Positions 59,163 through 64,000 of a stretch of DNA of 64,000 nt are shown here, in pieces. A program made the position numbers and the translations under genes. A model generated the notes under the pieces. The model searched no databases. It saw nothing but the letters and a program-made list of their open reading frames with translations, and had not been told where the DNA came from. Every line of letters begins with the position of its first letter. Position 1 is the stretch's first letter. The DNA is from JAUYQR01 sp963822435 (lineage in GTDB: Bacteria; Pseudomonadota; Alphaproteobacteria; Rhodobacterales; Rhodobacteraceae): assembly GCA_963822435.1 (NCBI GenBank), contig CAWGHN010000003.1:310001-374000 (forward strand), read 5' to 3'.

Positions 59163-60088
59163 TTGGCCCAGAACCCGGCGACCAGCTTTTCCACCGCGCG
59201 GATGTTGCGTGGCCCCGGCGTCGCCTCGACGTATTCCAGCACCACATAGCGGTCGTTCTTTACCGCATCCATGCCTGCGAAAGCCGGGTTTTCTTCAAGA
59301 AACGCGATCTTCTGCTCGGCGGTCACGTCGCCGTAGTTGACGATCACGATCACCTGCGGATTGCGCTCCACCACCGGCTCCCAGGCCACGGCGGCCCAGC
59401 TTTTCTCCAGATCGTCCATGATGTTCACGCCACCCGCCGCCTCGATCAGCGCTGTGGGGATCGCGTATTTGCCGGCGGTGAAGGGGCTTTCCTCGCCGCT
59501 GTCATAGACGAACACCCTGAGCGGCGCTGACCGGTCCACCCCCGCCGTCACCTGTGCCAAACGCGCCTTGTAACCCGCCACCAGCGCCTCGGCCTTTTGC
59601 GACACGCCGAAGATCGTGCCAAGGTTCAACAGGTCCGCATACATGTCATCCATCGTCGACCGCGCCTTCGGCCCGACAAAGATGCAGCTTTCGGTCAGCT
59701 CGTAGGTCGTGATCCCGAACGGGTCCAGCGTCTCGGGCGTGACCTCGCCGCCGACCTTCATGCCGTAGTTCCAGCCGGCAAAGAAGAAGTCCGCCTCGGC
59801 CCCGACCAGCACCTCTTTCGACGGATACTGCGCCGACAGTTCCGGCAGTTCGGCGACGCCTTCGCGCGCCTCGGGGTCCAGCGTCTTCCAGCCGGAAATG
59901 CCGGTATAGCCCACCATCCGGTCGCGCAGGCCCAGAACCAGCATCATCTCGGTCAGGTTGACGTCGTTGGAGATCGCCCGCTTTGGAGCCGCATCGAACG
60001 TCACCTCGCGGTCGCAGCTTTTCACGGTCACGGGGAAGGCGGCGGCCACGTTGGCCGACAACAGCAGGGTCAGAATGGCGAGTTTCAT
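59159..60088 (-). CDS. btuF: Periplasmic cobalamin-binding protein BtuF-like
   Basis: 309-residue cluster A-II binding protein. Signal peptide MKLAILTLLLSANVAAA, then CDREVTFDAAPKRAISND and NLTEMMLVLGLRDRMVGYTG. ATGA/TGATG overlaps tie it to btuD and btuC. Specificity (B12 or a siderophore) is inferred from the riboswitch. Confidence 0.88.
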   Translation of the reverse strand: MKLAILTLLLSANVAAAFPVTVKSCDREVTFDAAPKRAISNDVNLTEMMLVLGLRDRMVGYTGISGWKTLDPEAREGVAELPELSAQYPSKEVLVGAEADFFFAGWNYGMKVGGEVTPETLDPFGITTYELTESCIFVGPKARSTMDDMYADLLNLGTIFGVSQKAEALVAGYKARLAQVTAGVDRSAPLRVFVYDSGEESPFTAGKYAIPTALIEAAGGVNIMDDLEKSWAAVAWEPVVERNPQVIVIVNYGDVTAEQKIAFLEENPAFAGMDAVKNDRYVVLEYVEATPGPRNIRAVEKLVAGFWAK

Positions 60089-60906
60089 CAGGAGCCTTGA
60101 AGTTGAAAGGAAAAGCGTGGCGCAGGTCCGGACCGGTCCACCCGCGCCGTGACGTTGAAGGCCGAAGCGATGTTGTCTTCCGACAAGGCCATCAGCGGGG
60201 CGGCATCGGCCAGCACCCCGCCATCGGACAGGATCATCACCCGGTCGGCAAATTCTGCCGCCAGCGTCAGGTCATGCAGCGTGGTGACGATCGCCAGCCC
60301 CAGCCCGCGCAACAGCGACAGCAGTTCAAGCTGGTGGCGGATGTCGAGGTGATTGGTCGGCTCGTCCAGGATCAGCACGCGCGGCTCTTGCGCCAGCGCC
60401 CGCGCCACCATCACCCGCTGCCGCTCACCGCCTGACAGGGTGCCAAAGCGGCGGTCGGCAAAGGCGCCAAGATCCAGCCGGGCGAGCGCCGCCTCCACCA
60501 CCTCGGCGTCACGCGCGCCTGCGCCATAGCCCATCCGGTGCGGCAGGCGGCCCAGCGCCACGATCTGCCGGGCGGTCAGCGCGAAATCCGTCGGCTGCTC
60601 CTGCAACACCGCAGCGACGACGCGCGCCACCTCCTGCGCCGATCGCGCCCAAAGATCGCGGCCGTCCAGCAGCACCACCCCCGCGCGCGGCGCGTGATAG
60701 CGGTAAAGCAGCCGCAAGAGCGTGGATTTGCCGGCCCCGTTGGCACCACAGATCGCCAGCACCTCACCCGACCCAAGCCGAAAGCTGATGTCGCGCAGGA
60801 TGTCGGGCCCGCGCTTCGGCCCCCAATGCACGCCCCGCGCCTCAAGCACAGGTGCGCCGCTGCCAGCCGCCAGATGCGAGGCCAAAGCCTGCGCAGACAT
60901 GTTCAT
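60088..60906 (-). CDS. btuD: Cobalamin ABC transporter ATPase BtuD-like
   Basis: 272 residues. Walker A GANGAGKST (about 52), signature LSGGERQRVMVARAL (about 154), Walker B VLILDEPTNHLD (about 175). ATG 60906 has AAAGG upstream; another start at 60927 exists. First gene behind riboswitch 2. Confidence 0.9.
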   Translation of the reverse strand: MNMSAQALASHLAAGSGAPVLEARGVHWGPKRGPDILRDISFRLGSGEVLAICGANGAGKSTLLRLLYRYHAPRAGVVLLDGRDLWARSAQEVARVVAAVLQEQPTDFALTARQIVALGRLPHRMGYGAGARDAEVVEAALARLDLGAFADRRFGTLSGGERQRVMVARALAQEPRVLILDEPTNHLDIRHQLELLSLLRGLGLAIVTTLHDLTLAAEFADRVMILSDGGVLADAAPLMALSEDNIASAFNVTARVDRSGPAPRFSFQLQGS

Positions 60907-60946
60907 CGCATACCTTTCCCAGGACACCCCGCCCGGCGCGTTTCAA

Positions 60947-61133
60947 GTTCCGATGGCAGGTCTCCTGACTTGCGGGTCGTTGCTTGCCTGAACCTTCCCG
61001 GCCAATCGGGCCAGTGGCACTTCAGGTTCGCTCGCCGCTCACAGTTGCGGGGGCAGTCACGGGTTTGGCGGCTGATGCCTACACCTCACCGTATTCCCTT
61101 TTCACCCGGCCGCGCGTGGTTTGGCCGGGAACC
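60947..61133 (-). ncRNA. Cobalamin riboswitch 2 (btuDFC-cobQ leader)
   Basis: Read on the minus strand: GGTTCCC (61133-61127) pairs with GGAAC (60951-60947). Conserved AAAAGGGAATACGGTGAGG, CATCAGCCGCC, TGCCCCCGCAACTGTGAGCG, GTGCCACTGG, GGGAAGG and the B12 box AGTCAGGAGACCTGCC (about 60970-60955). It ends 41 bases before the btuD ATG. Confidence 0.95.
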
Positions 61134-61142
61134 ATCCTCACC

Positions 61143-61171
61143 AACATCCGGCCAATCGCCCTGCCGGTCAA
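61143..61171 (-). promoter_or_regulatory. Promoter of riboswitch 2
   Basis: TTGACC (61171-61166), 17-base spacer, GATGTT (61148-61143), 10 bases before the GGTTCCC that opens P1. Confidence 0.6.
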
Positions 61172-61213
61172 GCCCGCAAGCGACATGCGGCCCCGCTGGC
61201 GCGACCCGGAGCG

Positions 61214-62314
61214 TCAGCGCCGCATCTGCGCCCCCATCACCAATGCCATCAGCGTCATCACCGCCGTCACCCCGCCGATCAGCCAGAAGAACCCGACCTC
61301 GCCCATCCCGGCCATTAACGGTGCCACGGCCAGCGGCGAAAAGATGCCCCCCACCAGGCCCGCCGCGATGATCGTGGGCGGCACGCGGATGTCTTCGCCC
61401 ATCTTCTGACTGGCGGTCACATAGTAGCCGGGAAAGAACAGTCCCGCCGCAGCACCCATCGCCACGAAGAACACGGAAGGCGACACCAGCGCCGCACCGA
61501 AGGCACAGATCGCCGCCACCGCCATCGACCCGGTGAACAGCACAAAGGCCGGCACCCGATGCGCGGTGAAGATCAGGACCGTCCGCGCCAGCAGGAACAC
61601 CACGAAAAACGCACTCAAAAGCTGCGCCGCCGTCGCCTCGGCCACCCCCGCCGCGATCAGCGCGGTCGGGCCAAGACCAACCAGACAGGCCTCCAGCCCG
61701 ATCGCCACCGCACCAAACGCCAGGATCGGCAGGTGCGGACGAAACGGTCTGACCGCGCCGGCAGGCACTGGCGCCGCCCGCCCCGCCGCACCCGCCGCCA
61801 GCCAGATCGCGGCAATGACCAGCGCGGTCATGCCGAACGACCAGCGCGGGTCGCTGCCCAGCGCCACGAAGATCAGTGGCGCCGCAATCGCGCCCACCCC
61901 GAAGGTCGCGTTCAAAAGGCTCAGCATCGACGGCCCGCGCTCGCCGAACGCGGTCAGGACGCGCGGGTTGAAGACAGCCGTCGCCATGCCGTAGCCCACG
62001 CCGAACACTGCCGCCGCAAAGACCGTCAGCCACCACCCCGCCAGCGCCGCGATGCCCGCCGCCCCCAGCGCCATGAAGGCAAGCGAATGGCGCGGCGTGA
62101 TCCCCGCGCCACGCAGAAACATGATCGCCACGCCGACAAAACACCCCACCCAGTGCGCCGAGATCAGAACCCCCGCCTCGGCCACCGTCACGCCGAACTG
62201 GCGCGAGAAAGCGGGCAGCGCCGGGCCATACAGCGATTGCCCCGCCCCCATCACGACAAAGGTCGCGACCCCCGCGAACAACAGCCCGGCATGGGTCCTG
62301 ATCAGGTGTCTCAA
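61214..62314 (-). CDS. MFS transporter
   Basis: 366 residues, about 11-12 membrane segments. GQSLYGPALPAFSRQFGVTVAEAG and ISAHWVGCFVGVAIMF contain the usual helix 1-2 region. Substrate unknown. The only upstream start in frame is TTG 62314, which has GGGAGAAG 4 to 8 bases before it. It ends 43 bases before the -35 of riboswitch 2, so readthrough into the B12 operon is possible. Confidence 0.82.
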   Translation of the reverse strand: MRHLIRTHAGLLFAGVATFVVMGAGQSLYGPALPAFSRQFGVTVAEAGVLISAHWVGCFVGVAIMFLRGAGITPRHSLAFMALGAAGIAALAGWWLTVFAAAVFGVGYGMATAVFNPRVLTAFGERGPSMLSLLNATFGVGAIAAPLIFVALGSDPRWSFGMTALVIAAIWLAAGAAGRAAPVPAGAVRPFRPHLPILAFGAVAIGLEACLVGLGPTALIAAGVAEATAAQLLSAFFVVFLLARTVLIFTAHRVPAFVLFTGSMAVAAICAFGAALVSPSVFFVAMGAAAGLFFPGYYVTASQKMGEDIRVPPTIIAAGLVGGIFSPLAVAPLMAGMGEVGFFWLIGGVTAVMTLMALVMGAQMRR

Positions 62315-62556
62315 TCCGCTTCTCCCGCTGATCCGCCCGTGTCCCCCGCCCCGCCCGCCCTGTCAACGCCCGCCACGCCCGCCGCATGCAAAGCCGCCCC
62401 ACGGCGGGCAGCATGGCCACAACATCGGCACAGGCCCGCGGCGCGGGTGCTGTCGCGCGAAACCGGCACGACCCGCAGGGGTTCGAGAGGGTGGACAGTG
62501 AGCGAGGCACTCACCGGGCAAGCCATCGAAGGCGCCACATGGGACAGACACCGCAC
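62311..62556 (-). CDS. Possible small protein upstream of the MFS gene
   Basis: 81 codons, overlapping the MFS start by TTGA, with a CRCCGH motif and a Gly/Ala-rich tail. Third-position G/C is lower than in neighbours, and there is no recognised domain. It might be a coupled leader or a chance frame. Confidence 0.3.
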   Translation of the reverse strand: MRCLSHVAPSMACPVSASLTVHPLEPLRVVPVSRDSTRAAGLCRCCGHAARRGAALHAAGVAGVDRAGGAGDTGGSAGEAD

Positions 62557-62574
62557 CGGCGATTGCGCGGCCGG

Positions 62575-63090
62575 TCAGCCCTCGCGCGCCCGCTCGCGTT
62601 TCAGCTTTTCCATCTTTCGGGTGATCATCTGGCGCTTCAACGGGCCGAGGTAATCAATGAACAGCTTGCCATCCAGATGGTCGATCTCGTGCTGCACGCA
62701 GGTGGCCCAAAGCCCCGCAAACTGCCGGTCCTGCTGGGCGCCCTCAAGGTCGGTCCAGCGCACCCGCACTTCGGCAGGGCGCTTCACATCGGCATACTGG
62801 TCAGGGATCGACAGGCACCCCTCCTCGTAAATCGTCTGGTCCTCCGACGCCCAATCGACAACCGGATTGATCAGCACCATCGGCTCCGCCGGCCCGTCCT
62901 TGATGCAGTCCATCACCAGCAGGCGCTTCATCACGCCGACTTGCGGTGCCGCCAGACCGATGCCCGGCGCGTCATACATCGTCTCCAGCATATCCGCCGC
63001 AAGCCTGCGGACCTCGTCGGTAATTTCGCCGACAGGCTCGCAGCGCTTCTTGAGACGCGGATCGGGATGGATCAGGATAGATCGGATCAT
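62575..63090 (-). CDS. def: Peptide deformylase
   Basis: Removes N-formyl from nascent proteins, 171 residues. Three motifs: GIGLAAPQVG (about 43), EEGCLSIP (Cys ligand, about 90) and QHEIDHLDG (two His ligands and catalytic Glu, about 133). ATG 63090. Confidence 0.96.
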   Translation of the reverse strand: MIRSILIHPDPRLKKRCEPVGEITDEVRRLAADMLETMYDAPGIGLAAPQVGVMKRLLVMDCIKDGPAEPMVLINPVVDWASEDQTIYEEGCLSIPDQYADVKRPAEVRVRWTDLEGAQQDRQFAGLWATCVQHEIDHLDGKLFIDYLGPLKRQMITRKMEKLKRERAREG

Positions 63091-63184
63091 CCTGGCGATT
63101 TACGAAAGCAACCGCCGCGACGCAAGAGCCGCACGCAGAAAGAAGCGAAGGGAGCGTGACCCACGAATGTTCCGATATAATCCA

Positions 63185-63252
63185 AAATTCTGGAACAATG
63201 TAACGATTTTTGCCAGAATTTCGGTATGCCTTCCCGATTAACTTATGTTAAT
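63185..63252. promoter_or_regulatory. Two inverted repeats in the A/T-rich leader of the malY-like gene
   Basis: AAATTCTGG (63185-63193) and CCAGAATTT (63213-63221) form a perfect 9-bp inverted repeat with a 19-base spacer. ATTAAC-TTAT-GTTAAT lies at 63237-63252. A TATAAT at 63176-63181 may be a -10 box. Likely regulator sites in this 195-base gap. Confidence 0.55.
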
Positions 63253-63285
63253 TGGAACAAACACCCATCCACACGAAAGCCCGAC

Positions 63286-64000
63286 ATGACCTTCGATACC
63301 CCGATCTCCCGCAAAGGCACCCATTGCGTCAAATGGGACATGATGGAAACCCTCTATGGCGTCGCCCCCGACGAAGGCATCGCCATGTGGGTCGCCGACA
63401 TGGAGTTTCGCCCGCCGCAGGTCGTGCAGCAGGCGCTCGAGGCGATGCTGGCCCACGGTGTCTACGGCTATTTCGGTGACGAGTCCAAGTACCTTGACGC
63501 GATCCGCTGGTGGATGCGCACCCGTCACGGCTGGGACGTGGCGCGCGACCAGATCTTCACCACCCACGGCCTCGTCAACGGCACCGCCATGTGCATCGAC
63601 GCCTTTACCAAGCCGGGAGATGGCATCGTGCTGATGACCCCGGTCTACCACGCCTTCGCCCGCGTCATCAAAGCCGCCGACCGCCATGTCGTGGAATGCC
63701 CGCTGACCAATACGGGCGGCCACCTGACGATGGATTTCGCCGCCTGGGATGCGCAGATGACTGGCGCGGAAAGGCTCATGATCCTCTGCTCGCCGCACAA
63801 CCCCGGCGGCCGGGTCTGGACGCCCGAAGAACTGCGCGGCGTCGCCGATTTCTGCAAGCGCCACGACCTGATCCTGGTGTCCGACGAAATCCACCACGAT
63901 ATCGTCTATCCCGGCCAGCACCACACCGTCATGCCGCTGGCTGCCCCCGACATCGCCGGCCGGCTGGTGATGATGACCGCCACCACCAAGACCTTCAACA
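63286..64000 (+). CDS. MalY/PatB-family PLP C-S lyase/aminotransferase (3' partial)
   Basis: Fold-type I aminotransferase family; PatB/MalY enzymes cleave cystathionine or cysteine-S-conjugates. Open to the window end, 238 codons visible. GTHCVKWDMM, VAPDEGIAMWVADMEF, CSPHNPGGRVWT and SDEIHHDIVYPGQ are typical, and the last visible TATTKTFN carries the PLP-binding Lys. ATG 63286. Preceded by an A/T-rich regulatory region. Confidence 0.88.
   Translation, partial: MTFDTPISRKGTHCVKWDMMETLYGVAPDEGIAMWVADMEFRPPQVVQQALEAMLAHGVYGYFGDESKYLDAIRWWMRTRHGWDVARDQIFTTHGLVNGTAMCIDAFTKPGDGIVLMTPVYHAFARVIKAADRHVVECPLTNTGGHLTMDFAAWDAQMTGAERLMILCSPHNPGGRVWTPEELRGVADFCKRHDLILVSDEIHHDIVYPGQHHTVMPLAAPDIAGRLVMMTATTKTFN

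Noticed and set aside
1..64000. tRNA, rRNA, CRISPR arrays, insertion sequences, phage genes or plasmid origin
   Set aside because: None could be supported by reading either strand; the tandem arrays found are short and lack spacers or transposase.

Overview
This 64 kb window is high-GC alphaproteobacterial DNA, almost certainly a chromosome segment of a Rhodobacteraceae member (Rhodobacter/Tabrizicola/Gemmobacter-like). The basis is the F0 ATP synthase operon with paired b and b' subunits, a MipZ division ATPase, the ffh-chorismate mutase-rpsP-rimM-trmD-rplS-rpmE order, a complete oxygen-dependent (CobG-type) corrin pathway, and strong G/C third-position bias. No tRNA, rRNA, insertion sequence, prophage or CRISPR array is visible.

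Layout. (1) 1-9441, plus strand: xanthine dehydrogenase (xdhA, cut by the window edge; xdhB; xdhC) runs into a BMP-type ABC importer (ATPase, two permeases, binding protein) and ends at a clear terminator. This looks like a purine uptake and oxidation operon. (2) 9503-17675: accessory metabolic genes, comprising a methyltransferase, a DAO oxidoreductase, a GH25 lysozyme lipoprotein, a low-GC glycosyltransferase-like gene with an internal 17-codon duplication, and a large dimethylglycine/sarcosine dehydrogenase-like protein. (3) 17776-20769: zinc uptake, zur-znuC-znuB divergent from znuA around a near-consensus Zur box. (4) 20777-24964: adenosine-kinase-like sugar kinase, nth, an AraC-MGMT fusion, an OmpA lipoprotein and a GntR/FadR regulator. 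(5) 25030-27612: F0 operon atpI-B-E-F'-F with its promoter. (6) 28449-35522: a leftward housekeeping operon from ffh through rpmE to mipZ, including a 54-codon gene between rpsP and rimM. (7) 35724-41337: glycosyltransferase, RidA-like protein, LysR regulator with a palindromic operator, EamA exporter, quinone reductase and APH-fold kinase.

(8) 41327-61171 is devoted to vitamin B12. A cobalamin riboswitch (55361-55540) heads a leftward run of DUF1636-cobW-cobN-cobG-cobH-cobI-cobJ, then cobL-cobE-cobM-cobB-cobA-cobF. cobK is inverted between cobJ and cobL and shares start-codon bases with cobL. cobO is divergent from the riboswitch. A second cobalamin riboswitch (60947-61133) heads btuD-btuF-btuC-cobQ. 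De novo corrin synthesis and import are therefore each switched by cobalamin. cobS/cobT and the late genes (cobC, cobD, cobP, cobV, cobU) are not in the window. (9) 61214-64000: MFS transporter, peptide deformylase and a partial MalY/PatB C-S lyase.

The most unusual feature is a dispersed repeat: a G/C-rich palindrome joined to a GAGGATATTT..GCAAAGAGGAAG segment. Five recognisable copies and one fragment are present. Two copies lie in frame inside xdhA and xdhB, in opposite orientations; one supplies the ribosome binding site of a permease; two form an inverted pair between cobO and cobQ.
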